Below are positions 7,553 through 17,060 of a stretch of 64,000 nt of DNA, piece after piece. Numbering within the stretch: position 1 is the stretch's first letter; each line of letters begins with the position of its first letter. Made by a program: the position numbers and the translations under genes. Location of the stretch: NCBI GenBank assembly GCA_019752295.1, contig JAIEMK010000015.1:1-64000 (forward strand). Direction: 5' to 3'. Under the pieces are notes generated by a model, which did not search any database, was not told where the DNA came from, and saw only the letters and a list, made by a program, of their open reading frames with translations. This DNA comes from Chitinophagaceae bacterium (GTDB lineage Bacteria > Bacteroidota > Bacteroidia > Chitinophagales > Chitinophagaceae).

Positions 7553-7954
7553 ATGCGTAAATATTTTCTCCTGATTTTATACCTGACAGCACCGTTGTTT
7601 GTGTTTTGTCAGGCTAACGACGATAACAAAATGCTTACCGCAAATGACTATAAAATTCATGGATATAGTAATGGTATTCGGTTAGATTCGATACCAGTTG
7701 AATATGTAAGTTTTCTTCTGCCAAACAGCTTATCACTCTCCGACATAAGCAATTATGTTTTTGATTTTGGTCAACAGCTTGAAAGAAAAAAAATAAAAAA
7801 CTTGCTGCTTGCAGATAAAGAAGGCAGGCAACTTAACTTTAGGAGCATTGCAACCCTTCTAAACTTTTTAGATTTTAATGGTTGGGAGTTAAAGCAAGTG
7901 GTTGTACAACCAGCCTCGTATTTCAATTATGTTTACCTCTTTAAAAAGAAATAA
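7553..7954 (+). CDS. Secreted protein of unknown function
   Basis: I do not recognise this protein. From the ATG at 7553 it has 133 residues, beginning with a clear signal peptide (MRKYFLLILYLTAPLFVFCQ, with cleavage expected near the final Gln). A longer frame begins at a TTG at 7493, but that extension precedes the signal peptide and is unlikely to be used. The mature part is about 110 residues and ends with NYVYLFKKK, a pattern seen in small Bacteroidota proteins with mixed alpha/beta folds. It stands alone between the palindromic element and the superoxide dismutase gene, and may have been disturbed by the repeat insertion upstream. Confidence 0.6.
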   Translation: MRKYFLLILYLTAPLFVFCQANDDNKMLTANDYKIHGYSNGIRLDSIPVEYVSFLLPNSLSLSDISNYVFDFGQQLERKKIKNLLLADKEGRQLNFRSIATLLNFLDFNGWELKQVVVQPASYFNYVYLFKKK

Positions 7955-8015
7955 GGAATTGTTTCGAGTTAAGAAACAATTAACACGGCGGCGGCTTAAA
8001 TCAACTTTAAGGTTT

Positions 8016-8023
8016 TAAATTTG
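8016..8023 (+). promoter_or_regulatory. Candidate -7 box of the superoxide dismutase promoter
   Basis: TAAATTTG matches the Bacteroidota -7 consensus TAnnTTTG perfectly and lies 25 bases before the ATG at 8049. No clear TTTG box is seen 19-21 bases upstream. A weak 9-bp hairpin (7957-7981) just upstream may end the preceding gene. Confidence 0.4.
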
Positions 8024-8048
8024 TTTCTTTACAATAAAAATCACTTAT

Positions 8049-8654
8049 ATGTCATTTACACTAGCAGCTTTACCTTACGCTCATGAGGCTTTGGAGCCCC
8101 ATATCGATACACTGACCATGCAGATCCACCATGGCAAACACCATCAGGCATATGTTGACAATTTGAACAAAGCAGTTGCCGGAACTCCTAACGAAGGCAA
8201 GTCGCTCGCTGAATTAGTAGCAGTAGCTGGCTCAATCAGCCCAGCCGTTCGTAATAATGGCGGAGGCCACTGGAACCATAGTTTTTTCTGGGAAAGTTTA
8301 GCACCCAATGCAGGTGGAGCACCTACTGGCGCTTTAGCCGAAGCAATCAGTGCAACTTTCGGATCTTTCGATGCATTCAAAGAAAAATTTGCAGCAGCGG
8401 GCATGACTCGTTTTGGAAGTGGGTGGGCTTGGTTAATCGTGAAGGACGGAAAGCTGGAAGTTTCTTCCACTCCTAATCAGGATAATCCTTTGATGGATAT
8501 TGCTGAAGTAAAAGGACAACCTATTCTGGGTGCCGATGTTTGGGAGCACGCTTATTATTTGAAGTATCAGAATCGCAGAGCAGATTATCTTGCTGCATTC
8601 TGGAATGTAGTAAACTGGAATAAAGTTGCAGAACGTTTTGCAGCGGCTGTTTAA
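8049..8654 (+). CDS. sodA: Superoxide dismutase (Mn/Fe family)
   Basis: The 201-residue protein has the full Fe/Mn-SOD layout. Metal ligands are His27 (QIHHGKHH), His77 (NHSFFW), Asp163 and His167 (DVWEHAYY). It dismutates superoxide to oxygen and peroxide in the cytoplasm; no signal peptide is present. Second-sphere residues (GGGHWNH and Gln144 in TPNQDNPL) follow the Mn-type pattern, whereas [10 protein letters not shown] resembles Fe-type enzymes. Metal use could therefore be manganese or cambialistic. It is a single-gene unit with a candidate promoter upstream and a strong terminator downstream. Confidence 0.95.
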   Translation: MSFTLAALPYAHEALEPHIDTLTMQIHHGKHHQAYVDNLNKAVAGTPNEGKSLAELVAVAGSISPAVRNNGGGHWNHSFFWESLAPNAGGAPTGALAEAISATFGSFDAFKEKFAAAGMTRFGSGWAWLIVKDGKLEVSSTPNQDNPLMDIAEVKGQPILGADVWEHAYYLKYQNRRADYLAAFWNVVNWNKVAERFAAAV

Positions 8655-8676
8655 AGCTCAGTAAAATAAATTAGTT

Positions 8677-8716
8677 TTAGTCCCGCCCGAGAACTCGGGA
8701 CGGGACTAATTTTTTA
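8677..8716 (+). terminator. Strong terminator after sodA
   Basis: The outer stem TTAGTCCCG (8677-8685) pairs with CGGGACTAA (8701-8709) and the inner stem CCCGAG (8686-8691) with CTCGGG (8694-8699), followed by a run of T. The T-run ends just before the next gene at 8727. Confidence 0.85.
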
Positions 8717-8726
8717 AAGAACCAGC

Positions 8727-9332
8727 ATGCAAAAGTTTTTATATTTTTTATTGATCAGTGGATTGCTTACAGCCTGTGCATCCAATAACAAACGTATTAT
8801 TATTATGAGCAAGGGTGCTGCTCAATTTGATGAAGCTACCAAAACCATTTCGGCAAAAGATGGCAATGGTCATGATCAAAAAATAATCAACTTAAGCGGA
8901 CCTGAAATTGCACTAAAACTCAACGGGCCTACAGGTGAAGCATCGATTAGTTTAAAAGAAAACGGATTATATATCCTCAATATCAAGAACGATACCATCA
9001 TTGGAAGCAAGCAGAACTATATTGTTCCAAAATCGTCTAAAGATATTATGACGCAGGACGAATTAAAAATAAAACTCGACTCCCTGCATCAACTAATTCT
9101 AGGTAAAAATGTAAGTGCTGCGAACCACAACTTTTTTATACTACCCAATCAGGCTGTAAAAGTTACCGACAATCTCGAAGCAATTATTGTTGGGCCTTAT
9201 CATAAAATGACAACTGCAGAAAGCGTTGATGGCAAAGCTCCGGAAGTGTATCGCTTTTTTAGTATTCACGAAGTGAAAGCAACTATCGCCCGATTGGAAG
9301 GATTTACAAAACCATCTATCGCTGTAGAATAA
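8727..9332 (+). CDS. Lipoprotein of unknown function
   Basis: I do not recognise this 201-residue protein. It has a lipoprotein signal (LISGLLTAC, lipidated Cys17) followed by a short basic stretch. The rest reads as an N-terminal beta-rich part (residues 30-100, repeated GPEIALKLNG / GEASISLKENGLY) and a C-terminal part ending RFFSIHEVKATIARLEGF. It may be an exported protein of the cell envelope. It is convergent with yidD across only 6 bp, so the two genes may share terminator sequence. Confidence 0.65.
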   Translation: MQKFLYFLLISGLLTACASNNKRIIIMSKGAAQFDEATKTISAKDGNGHDQKIINLSGPEIALKLNGPTGEASISLKENGLYILNIKNDTIIGSKQNYIVPKSSKDIMTQDELKIKLDSLHQLILGKNVSAANHNFFILPNQAVKVTDNLEAIIVGPYHKMTTAESVDGKAPEVYRFFSIHEVKATIARLEGFTKPSIAVE

Positions 9333-9338
9333 TTATAA

Positions 9339-9596
9339 TTAAGGAACGGGATCATATCCGTGCCCACCACCGGGCCTGCATTTGCTGATGCGTTTGATTG
9401 CCAGCAGGCCGCCCTTCGCCAATCCGTGTTTTTGCAGAGCTTCTGCCGCATACTGCGAACATGTAGGCGTAAAGCGACACTTGGGGCCCATGGCAGGCGA
9501 AATTACATACTGATAGATCTTGATCAATGCAATGAAAGGTGCAATCAGTATTGTTTTAAGAATGGGTATTATTTTATGTAAGAGATCAGTTTGCAT
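9339..9596 (-). CDS. yidD: Membrane protein insertion efficiency factor YidD
   Basis: From the ATG at 9596 this is an 85-residue protein of the YidD family. It has a short amphipathic or membrane-associated N-terminus ([21 protein letters not shown]) and the signature [15 protein letters not shown], and ends with [13 protein letters not shown]. YidD assists YidC-dependent insertion of inner-membrane proteins. The start overlaps the end of rnpA by 11 bases, and the rpmH-rnpA-yidD order is the classic bacterial arrangement. An alternative start at 9620 would overlap rnpA by 35 bases and is less likely. yidC itself is not adjacent here. Confidence 0.93.
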   Translation of the reverse strand: MQTDLLHKIIPILKTILIAPFIALIKIYQYVISPAMGPKCRFTPTCSQYAAEALQKHGLAKGGLLAIKRISKCRPGGGHGYDPVP

Positions 9597-9984
9597 TTTT
9601 ATTTTGAATTGACTGAACAATTTTCTGCATCAGCAGGGGTAGTTTTTCGGAAATAAGTGTTGCGTCTGACAAATCCTTTCCCGTAAATAAAAAAAATACG
9701 ATCAACTGTTGATTTTCAAAAACAGCATCGCCTAAAATATTTTTGTTTAAGCGATACGATTCGCGCAATAATCTTTTAATGCGATTTCTTTCTACGGCTT
9801 TTTTAAAATGCCTGGAGCTCACACCAACACCAGCAAGATTTTGTTTTGTGGTAGTTTCAGAAATCAGGTATAAAACTTTGAGCGGATAGGCATTAATCGA
9901 CTTCCCTTCGGCAAAGATTCGGTTGAGCAGTTTTCTGCTTTTCAACTTTTCTGATGCATTATATGAGAAGGTTTTTGATTCCAT
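9586..9984 (-). CDS. rnpA: Ribonuclease P protein component
   Basis: The 132-residue basic protein carries the RNase P protein signature [13 protein letters not shown] around residues 76-88, preceded by [14 protein letters not shown]. It binds the catalytic RNA and helps process tRNA 5' leaders. It lies between rpmH (upstream) and yidD (overlapping downstream). A hairpin in the rpmH-rnpA gap suggests partial termination, so rnpA is likely expressed below rpmH, as is usual for this operon. Confidence 0.95.
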   Translation of the reverse strand: MESKTFSYNASEKLKSRKLLNRIFAEGKSINAYPLKVLYLISETTTKQNLAGVGVSSRHFKKAVERNRIKRLLRESYRLNKNILGDAVFENQQLIVFFLFTGKDLSDATLISEKLPLLMQKIVQSIQNKNAN

Positions 9985-9998
9985 GATTTCACAAAACT

Positions 9999-10025
9999 AA
10001 AAAAGCCCCATCAAAAGATGAGGCT
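9999..10025 (-). terminator. Hairpin between rpmH and rnpA (probable partial terminator)
   Basis: On the minus strand AGCCTCATC pairs with GATGGGGCT (one G-T pair) around TTTT, then a run of T follows. It lies 28 bases after the rpmH stop and 15 bases before the rnpA start. Confidence 0.7.
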
Positions 10026-10052
10026 AAATATTTTTACGGTCTGGCCGAAATA

Positions 10053-10208
10053 TTATTTTAATCCTTTCTCGCTCGAAACACTTAGTTTCTTGCGGCCTTT
10101 CGCTCTGCGGCTTGACAATACCTTGCGGCCATTTGCAGACTCCATACGCTTACGAAAACCGTGAACGGTTTTACGACGACGTTTGTGTGGTTGGAATGTA
10201 CGTTTCAT
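10053..10208 (-). CDS. rpmH: 50S ribosomal protein L34
   Basis: This short gene encodes 51 residues, beginning [20 protein letters not shown] and continuing [22 protein letters not shown]. It is an unmistakable L34 with the conserved KRTFQP start and GRKVLxxRRxKGRxxL core. The C-terminal tail SVSSEKGLK is slightly longer than the minimal 44-46-residue L34. The ATG is at 10208 and the stop at 10053-10055. It is the first gene of the rpmH-rnpA-yidD group. Confidence 0.97.
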   Translation of the reverse strand: MKRTFQPHKRRRKTVHGFRKRMESANGRKVLSSRRAKGRKKLSVSSEKGLK

Positions 10209-10288
10209 TTTATCGATTTTTTACTAACCCGGTAATATTGTTTCGTTTCATGCCTGCAGTCACCATACTGCTGCTTGTGAAAGGACGG

Positions 10289-10319
10289 CGAAGGTAAGGA
10301 TTGTACAGCAAAAGGCAAA
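10289..10319 (-). promoter_or_regulatory. Candidate promoter of rpmH
   Basis: On the minus strand TTTG (10316-10319) is separated by 19 bases from TACCTTCG (10289-10296), a one-mismatch -7 box. Transcription would start near 10282, about 75 bases before the rpmH ATG. This is a motif match only. Confidence 0.4.
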
Positions 10320-10323
10320 AGAA

Positions 10324-11148
10324 TCAGAGAAAAATATGTTCCGATTTTACCGATTTACCAAAAAACAGGCTGGCATGGTTGTCGAAATCGCTGGCAGAGT
10401 CGGTTGTAAAAAATTGAATTTCCCCGTTTTTACTGCATAAATCCGCTAAATCTCTATGATTTTCAAGATATAAAGCCAGGCTTTTTGCTACAATTTCGCC
10501 CTGCGAAACAATGTTAATTTTCGCTGGTGTAAACTGCCTGATCTTATCGATCAATAAAGGATAGTGGGTGCAGGCCAATAAAATGGTATCGATTTTGGGG
10601 GATTGTTGCAATAGTTGCTGTAAATATTTTTGTACAAAATAATCCGCTCCGGGTTGGTTATATTCTCCATTTTCAATTAGTGGAACCCACATGGGGCAGG
10701 CTTCTTGGAAGACCTTTATTTCGGGAAAGAATTTTTGAATTTCAATAGGATAGCTATTACTGATTACGGTACCGGATGTTCCCAGAATACCGATTTCGCC
10801 CGATTTAGAAAGTTTACCGATGATTTCTGTGCTGGGTCTGATTACGCCCAATACCCTTTTCTGAGAATCGATTTTAGGCAAATCCTTTTGTTGTATGGTT
10901 CTCAGGGCTTTTGCAGAAGCCGTATTACACGCCAATATTACTAGTTCGCAACCCTGATCAAAAAACCATTTTACAGATTGCAGTGTATATTGATATACCG
11001 TTTCGAAGGACCTTGGTCCATAAGGTGCACGGGCATTATCGCCAAGATAGAGATAGTCGTACTCGGGCAAAAGTTGCACTATTTCTTTCAAAACAGTTAA
11101 TCCGCCATAACCACTATCAAAAACGCCAATCGGTTTTTTTTCGTTCAT
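10324..11148 (-). CDS. murI: Glutamate racemase
   Basis: This 274-residue enzyme makes D-glutamate for peptidoglycan. It shows the DSGYGGLTV motif near the N-terminus (catalytic-site Asp), the first catalytic Cys in ILACNTASA and the second in LLACTHYPLL. I place the start at the ATG at 11148 (MNEKKPIG). The frame stays open to 11205, but that extension would be encoded by the terminator hairpin just upstream. The gene ends the conserved nadK-PorG-uppS-bamA-skp-skp-murI block, but is separated from the skp genes by that terminator. Confidence 0.94.
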   Translation of the reverse strand: MNEKKPIGVFDSGYGGLTVLKEIVQLLPEYDYLYLGDNARAPYGPRSFETVYQYTLQSVKWFFDQGCELVILACNTASAKALRTIQQKDLPKIDSQKRVLGVIRPSTEIIGKLSKSGEIGILGTSGTVISNSYPIEIQKFFPEIKVFQEACPMWVPLIENGEYNQPGADYFVQKYLQQLLQQSPKIDTILLACTHYPLLIDKIRQFTPAKINIVSQGEIVAKSLALYLENHRDLADLCSKNGEIQFFTTDSASDFDNHASLFFGKSVKSEHIFL

Positions 11149-11152
11149 ATAC

Positions 11153-11188
11153 CAAAAATAAGAACCTCGCCGCATGGACGAGGTTCTT
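11153..11188 (-). terminator. Terminator between the second skp gene and murI
   Basis: AAGAACCTCG (11160-11169) and CGAGGTTCTT (11179-11188) form a 10-bp stem with a 9-base loop. On the minus strand it is followed by ATTTTTGG. Being symmetric it may work in both directions, and it reduces read-through from the bamA operon into murI. Confidence 0.75.
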
Positions 11189-11209
11189 AAAAAATATTTA
11201 TGCAATAAA

Positions 11210-11812
11210 TTATCCTTTCTTAGGAGCAGCAGGCTTAGTTGCCGGTGCTGTAGTAGCAGGGGCTACACCCTGATTCTTTAATTCTTCCAACACTTCTTTA
11301 GGCAGATTTAATTTCAAATCCTGTGCAACTTTGATTGATAAGTTGTCGCCAATAGGAGATTTTAATAAAGCATCGCTACGGAAAATATGAGAATATTTTT
11401 GCTCACGGATGATCTTCTCTAATGATGCATAGATCTTTTGTTTGAAAGGCACTAACAATTCTTCTTGTTTAGCCTGTACAGCTTGTTGCTGATACTGCTG
11501 CCAATTCAACAATTTGTATTTTAATTGGTTCAATTCTTTAACAGCTTGTTCTCTAGCTCTTGCAGGCATAGAAGCAGAATCTTTTTTATAAATACTGTCT
11601 CTGCGGTTAAACTCAGTTACGTTGTATTCGTAATCAACCTGTAAAGAGTCTTTTGCATAACTCTGTAAAGCTGCAGATACTTTATCGATATCAGGCATCA
11701 GGCCTAAAACGCTTTCTTCGTCAAAAGTCCCAATTTTCATTTGAGCGTTAGTGTGATTGGTAAACAAAAGGCTTGCAATAATAGCCGCACACACAAATAA
11801 TACTTTCTTCAT
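11210..11812 (-). CDS. Skp/OmpH family periplasmic chaperone (second copy)
   Basis: The 200-residue protein has a signal peptide (LFVCAAIIASLLFTNHTNAQ) and a central coiled-coil rich in Glu, Lys and Gln (about residues 60-145), the tentacle arms of Skp. A low-complexity Ala/Pro/Thr/Lys tail (ATTAPATKPAAPKKG) follows residue 185. Skp-like proteins hold unfolded outer-membrane proteins for delivery to BamA. The gene lies 27 bp downstream of a first skp copy, and both follow bamA, which is the standard Bacteroidota arrangement. Confidence 0.9.
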   Translation of the reverse strand: MKKVLFVCAAIIASLLFTNHTNAQMKIGTFDEESVLGLMPDIDKVSAALQSYAKDSLQVDYEYNVTEFNRRDSIYKKDSASMPARAREQAVKELNQLKYKLLNWQQYQQQAVQAKQEELLVPFKQKIYASLEKIIREQKYSHIFRSDALLKSPIGDNLSIKVAQDLKLNLPKEVLEELKNQGVAPATTAPATKPAAPKKG

Positions 11813-11839
11813 TTTTGTGAATTTATAATTGATAGTTGT

Positions 11840-12361
11840 TTAAAATTTAATTCCTAATTCCTTCAGAACATCATCGCTCTTATCCAGCTTAGGGTCGGCA
11901 AATATAACGGTAATTCCCTCACTTTTATCCAACACAAAATCATAAGACTTCGACAAAGCCATTTTTTGTATGGCGTTGTAAACTTTGTCCTGTATTGGTT
12001 TAACTAAACGTTGGCGCTCTTTAAACAAGTCGCCCTCGTAGCCAAAACGTCTTTTTTGCAGGTCTCTGATTTCCTTTTCCTTAACAAATAATTCATCTTC
12101 CCTTTTCTTTTTCAACTCGTCGGTAAGCATAAACTGCTCTGCATCGTAGTTCTTATACATTTTATCGAGGATAGCCTGACGGTCATCGATTTCTTTCTGC
12201 CATTGCTGACTAATTGCCTGCAGTCTTTTATCGGCATCCTTATATTCAGGAATTTTATCCAACACATATTTTGTGTCGATTACTGCATAACGTTGCTGCG
12301 CATTTACAGATGCATGTAAACTCAGCAAAACAATCGAAAGAAGAATCAGCGTTTTTTTCAT
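11840..12361 (-). CDS. Skp/OmpH family periplasmic chaperone (first copy)
   Basis: The 173-residue protein has a signal peptide (LILLSIVLLSLHASVNAQ) and then the OmpH/Skp fold. AVIDTKYVLDKIPEY opens the body, a charged coiled coil spans residues 40-120, and VIFADPKLDKSDDVLKELGIKF ends it. It acts in the periplasm as a holdase for outer-membrane proteins. It starts 25 bp after the bamA stop and is surely co-transcribed with it. Confidence 0.93.
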   Translation of the reverse strand: MKKTLILLSIVLLSLHASVNAQQRYAVIDTKYVLDKIPEYKDADKRLQAISQQWQKEIDDRQAILDKMYKNYDAEQFMLTDELKKKREDELFVKEKEIRDLQKRRFGYEGDLFKERQRLVKPIQDKVYNAIQKMALSKSYDFVLDKSEGITVIFADPKLDKSDDVLKELGIKF

Positions 12362-12386
12362 ACAAGGGTTTTAAACATGATTTGAT

Positions 12387-15130
12387 TTATTCCGGCTCGA
12401 AGCCCAACATAAACGTGAATCTGGCAGCGTCTTTTAAGGAACCGCCCGGTGTAAACCTATCCAATCCTATGCCATAATCAAATCCGAGTAAACCAAACAT
12501 GGGTAAAAAGAAGCGCATACCCAAACCAACCGATCTGCGAAGCTGAAACGGATTATAATCTTTCATAGAATACCAACCGTTAGCGGCTTCAAAGAAAGCA
12601 AGTGCATAAATCGTACTGCTTGGATTGAGACTTAAAGGATAACGCAATTCGGTGGTGTATTTATTAAATATGGTAAAGTATTGACGGGTAGATTGTTGAT
12701 CTGGATTTACTTTCGGATTGGAAGTATTATAAACAGGATAACCTCTGTGCGCAATGATATCGTAGCCCAAAAGTGCAAACTGGTTACTTAAACCTGCATC
12801 ACCCACCTGAAATCTTTCGAAGGGAGAAATTTGTAGCTCCGAATTATATCTTCCCAGAAAGCCCATTTTAACAGATGCCCTTAGTACAAACTGCTTACGA
12901 TCAGTTCCTACAGGTCGTCCTAGCGGAATAAACCATTCGGCATTAAAACGCTCTTTATGATATTCAACCCATTCGTATGGATTAGCCGAGGAAGCAATAT
13001 TATTACTCAACAAAGTATAAGGAGGAGTTAACTGAATGCTCGCCAGAAAATTCGAACCACTTCTTGGAAACAGCGGCTGATCTACTGAAGAGCGCTGCAA
13101 AGTCATCTTCAGGTTAACGTTGTGTGCAAAGCCATTACTAAATCCAGGAAGATTTACGGGGTCGATCGCGTAATTGTTTAAGTGATAACGTGTAAAACTC
13201 AATGCCGTAGTTAATGAGAAGAAATCATCGGGCCATTTCAACTGCTTAGCCAAAGCCACAGTTACACCGGTAGTGGTGATAGAACTCTGGCTTGAATAAT
13301 TCGGATCGTAGAGCCCTGTGATGGGATTATAAGTTTGCCCGTATTTGGTATTATAAATACTAAATGAGAGTGCATTTCTTTTCTTGCCTCCAAACCATGG
13401 TTCGGTAAAAGAAAAGTTATACGAACGGAATGCTTTACCATTACTCTGTACACGCAGACTTAACTTTTGTCCGTCGCCCATTGGCAATGGATCCCAAGCC
13501 GATTTCTTCCAGATATTACGAATTGAAAAGTTATTGAAAGAAACACCCAGTGTTCCCGTCAAACCAATGATACCACCCCAACCTGCACTCAACTCCAACT
13601 GATCGCTCGATTTTTCTTCCACGGTATAATTGATATCCACTGTTCCGTCTTCAGGATTTGGAATGGGTTTGATATCAATTTTTTCCTGATTAAAATAGTT
13701 CAATTGTGCAATCTCTCTGTTAGAACGTACCAGATCGGTACGACTGAATTTTTCGCCGGAATGGTTCTCAATTCTCTTCTGATCACGTATTCTTTGGTGC
13801 GGTCGTTACCTGCAATTCTTACATTCTTAATAGTTGCCTGCGGACCCTCAATGATTCTGATTTCATAATCGATTGTATCGTTATATACAGCAGTTTCTAC
13901 AGGATCTGTTCTGAAAAAAAGATATCCGTCATCCTGATACAATCCACTGATATCGCCTCCTTCAGGAGATGCGTTCTTTCCTAGTTTTTTATTCAGGATA
14001 TCCATATTGTAGATATCTCCTTTGCGAATTCCCATGATGGCTGTCAACACAGAGTCGCCGAATTTGGTATTTCCACGCCAGGTAATATTTCCGAAATAAT
14101 ATCTGTGGCCTTCAGAAAGTTTGATATCGATATTCAGGTCGCCCTTTTGTGTATGGTAAACAGTATCTTTTAAAATAATCGCATCGCGGTAACCCAGTGT
14201 GTTGTAATAGTCCAGAATATTATCGAGGTCGGATGTAAATTTCTTTTCGTTATACTTTGCAGAAGAGAATTTAATACGCACATAGGGATCCAATACTTTC
14301 TTGGTTCTGCTAAAAGTGAGGTAGCCTTTTTCTTTTAAATAATCGTCGAATGTATAATGCTTTGCATCCACGATCATGGCCTTATCGTAAGTAGGAAACA
14401 GTGTTAATCTTGATTTCTCTTTGGTATCTTTCAGTTGCTTTTTGAGTTTTGTTTCTTCCACCGAACTATTGCCTCCGAAATTAATATTGTTGATATGAAC
14501 TTTGGGGCCTTTGTTGATCACGAAATTCAGCGTCAGCATATTGCTCATGGCACTGTCTTTCTTTTCAACAATTTTTACTTTTGCATCCTGAAAACCTTTC
14601 TCCGCATAAAACTTTTTAATGGCTTCTACCGCAGTAATTTTCATATTTTCAGTAACCACCCTGTTGGGCACCAATCCCGTTTTGCTGGTAAGGTCTTCGC
14701 TCTCGGATTTACGAACGTCTTTAAAATAAAATTTAGATAAGCGCGGGCGTTCAGTAACTTCTATTTCAACACTGATATTTTTGCCTTCCACCTTTGTAAG
14801 ATAAATTTCAACATTGCTGAAATAATTCTGCGACCATAATTTGTTGATGGCTTTGGCAAAATTATCGCCCCCGGGAATTTTTATTTCATCTCCCACGTTG
14901 ATATTCGCAATGGATATCAAAAGGTTTTCATCAAAAAACCGATTACCTACCACTTTAACTTCGGCAACCTTATAATTTTTAGCTGTTTTTTGATTGAAGA
15001 TATTGATCAGATCAGCATCGATCGATGTGATCGTGGTATCGTTTGGATTCGCTGTAACTTGCGATTGAGCCGAAAAACTCACCATCAAAATAACTAAAGA
15101 CAACACTAAATATTTGTACAATTTCTGCAT
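12387..15130 (-). CDS. bamA: Outer membrane protein assembly factor BamA, interrupted by a one-base frameshift
   Basis: Two overlapping frames together encode one BamA. The first (from ATG 15130) has a signal peptide and POTRA domains and runs out of frame at 13700. The second supplies the rest of the last POTRA boundary and the whole C-terminal barrel (to 12387). Adding one base in the CCGG run at 13754-13759 restores IPGEKFSRTDLVRSNREIAQ and a single 914-residue protein of normal length. BamA folds and inserts outer-membrane proteins and is essential, and no other full copy is in the window. A sequencing or assembly deletion is therefore more likely than a true pseudogene. An upstream start at 15172 is possible but precedes the signal peptide. 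Confidence 0.92.
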
Positions 15131-15281
15131 CCGGTTCGTTTTGTTATATTCCTGTCTGAAAGTAAAGTCCATAATGCTTTCAGCGTTTTGTATTGTTTTA
15201 AGTTGGGCAAATTAAAGGGAATAATTAAAAGTGTTTGTTAAATCACCCGTTTAATCAGCATTCTGCTTTAAATAATTGTTT

Positions 15282-16046
15282 CTATGCCAATTGGGCTTCC
15301 TCCTGAATTTGTTTATCGGTTTTCCCAAACCGCCTGTTTCTTGCCTGAAAGTCTACTATCGCTTCCACTAAATTTTCTTTCCGGAAATCCGGCCAACGGG
15401 TATTGGTAAAATATAATTCGGCATATGCAAGCTGATACAATAAAAAATTACTGATCCGGTATTCTCCGCTGGTTCTGATCATCAGTTCGGGATCTGGAAA
15501 ATCGCTGGTTGCCAGATAATTTTCTAAAACCTCTTGATTAATGGATTCTGCCTTGATCTTGCCAGCTTCTACATCCAGTCCGATTTGTTTTACCGCATTT
15601 ACCAATTCCCATCGGCTGCTATAACTCAATGCCAGAATTACGTTCAAACCCGTATTGTGACTGGTTAATTCAAGCGCTTCATCCAGCTCGGCATGCGCAT
15701 CTTTAGGCAATAAACTTAAATCTCCGATTACATGAAGTCGGATATTATTCTTATTCAATGTAGGCACTTCCTTACGGATGGTTTCAACAAAAAGCGACAT
15801 TAGTCCTTCTACTTCCTGCTTTGGCCGATCCCAGTTCTCGGTGCTAAATGCATAAAGCGTCAGATATTGGATACCCAATTCTGCACAGCCTTCCACGATG
15901 ATACGAACACTTTCTACGCCATGAAAATGGCCATACAAACGCTCCTGACCTTTTTCTTCGGCCCAGCGTCCATTTCCATCCATGATGATAGCGATATGTT
16001 TTGGCAAACGTTCTTTGTCAATTTTGCCAATGAGGCATTCCTCCAT
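15282..16046 (-). CDS. uppS: Isoprenyl (undecaprenyl diphosphate) synthase
   Basis: From the ATG at 16046 the protein has 254 residues. It has the cis-prenyltransferase motif IIMDGNGRWA with catalytic Asp23, then LTLYAFSTENWDRP, and near the C-terminus ELMIRTSGEYRISNFLLYQLAYAEL. It makes the C55 lipid carrier for peptidoglycan, lipopolysaccharide and other glycans. It lies between the PorG-like gene and bamA. The frame stays open up to 16079, but the family alignment favours MEECLIGKI. The sequence has GEYRIS where many homologues have GExRLS. Confidence 0.94.
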   Translation of the reverse strand: MEECLIGKIDKERLPKHIAIIMDGNGRWAEEKGQERLYGHFHGVESVRIIVEGCAELGIQYLTLYAFSTENWDRPKQEVEGLMSLFVETIRKEVPTLNKNNIRLHVIGDLSLLPKDAHAELDEALELTSHNTGLNVILALSYSSRWELVNAVKQIGLDVEAGKIKAESINQEVLENYLATSDFPDPELMIRTSGEYRISNFLLYQLAYAELYFTNTRWPDFRKENLVEAIVDFQARNRRFGKTDKQIQEEAQLA

Positions 16047-16147
16047 GATATACCGGCATTTAGGACGCGAAATTAACAAAAACCGCGCTGTTGTTGAGAT
16101 TTAATTAGTAAAAAATGGGGCTGACCGGCCCATAAATCCGATATTTT

Positions 16148-17026
16148 TTAAAATCTTCCGGTAGAACTAGGGCAACGATAGGATTGAATATTAAAAGACA
16201 TACCCACCTGAATGGTTGCAAATGCATCTTTTTGCAGGCTATTACCACGCTGGCGGCCCTTGATACCAATGGAAGAGCCCGTTTCATAACTTCTGTCCTG
16301 TAACAAATATGCAGGCGATGGAGAGCCATCGGGCAGGGGTGGAAACGCATCGGGAGCATAAGTGCCACTTACATCATCGAGATAATCGGTATTGGTAAAG
16401 CGATAAGAGATTTCGCCAAACACATTGATTTTTTCATTCAAAGCATATTTTACCCCTACTCCAAAAGGAATACTCATAGCCACAGGGCTATAGGGTTTCA
16501 TATTCGGATACAGTACGCTTCCCTGTCCCTCGGTTCCCAGTGGCCTCAATAAATATTTCTGGCCATTCAGGTATGCATAGGGGTCGAACGAGAAAACACC
16601 AATACCCAGACTTACATAAGGCGTAAAGCTATATGCATCGAAGCCCGGAATAAATTTGAAAAAATTAAAATCCCCCGAAACACTCAATTCCCAGACATTG
16701 GTATTGAAGCTCAGGTTACGCTGTATTTCTGTTGGATTGGAACTGTATTTGTCGGAGTATCCTAAAAAAGTATAATTGCCTGCTATCTTGATACCCACAT
16801 AATTATTGATCTGTTTTCGGAAGAACAAACCGCCCGCAAATTTGGGTCTGTTAATTTTCATACCGGTGTTCAAGTCGCCAAAATAATGACCTAAGCCCAC
16901 AGAAAAGCCGTATTCTGCCTGATGCGAATAAGTGTCGAGGTTCTGCGCTTTAGCAGAAACCAAACAAAACAACAATAAAATAAAACCGGCAGTTTTTTGT
17001 AACATCTTACTACTGAATCTATACAT
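16148..17026 (-). CDS. DUF6089 / PorG-like outer membrane beta-barrel protein
   Basis: The 292-residue protein has a signal peptide (FILLLFCLVSAKAQ) and a body of alternating beta strands (YGFSVGLGHYFGDLNTG, FAGGLFFRKQINNYVGIKIAGNYTFLGY, SFTPYVSLGIGVFSF). This fits a small outer-membrane barrel of the DUF6089 family, which includes the type IX secretion protein PorG. Its place between nadK and uppS is the conserved Bacteroidota location for that family. A type IX secretion role is inferred from family and synteny. The C-terminus, which ends SFNIQSYRCPSSTGRF, lacks a classic aromatic terminus. Confidence 0.82.
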   Translation of the reverse strand: MYRFSSKMLQKTAGFILLLFCLVSAKAQNLDTYSHQAEYGFSVGLGHYFGDLNTGMKINRPKFAGGLFFRKQINNYVGIKIAGNYTFLGYSDKYSSNPTEIQRNLSFNTNVWELSVSGDFNFFKFIPGFDAYSFTPYVSLGIGVFSFDPYAYLNGQKYLLRPLGTEGQGSVLYPNMKPYSPVAMSIPFGVGVKYALNEKINVFGEISYRFTNTDYLDDVSGTYAPDAFPPLPDGSPSPAYLLQDRSYETGSSIGIKGRQRGNSLQKDAFATIQVGMSFNIQSYRCPSSTGRF

Positions 17027-17060
17027 TGTAAAATAGCATCAATTTTCTCTAAGGTAAAAG

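Noticed and set aside
11149..11205. Longer start for murI (MHKYFLR...)
   Set aside because: The extra codons are encoded by the terminator hairpin, and the family core starts at MNEKKPIG.
12387..13703. Calling the second bamA frame a separate gene
   Set aside because: It begins in the middle of the barrel boundary without signal peptide. One base restores a single normal BamA.
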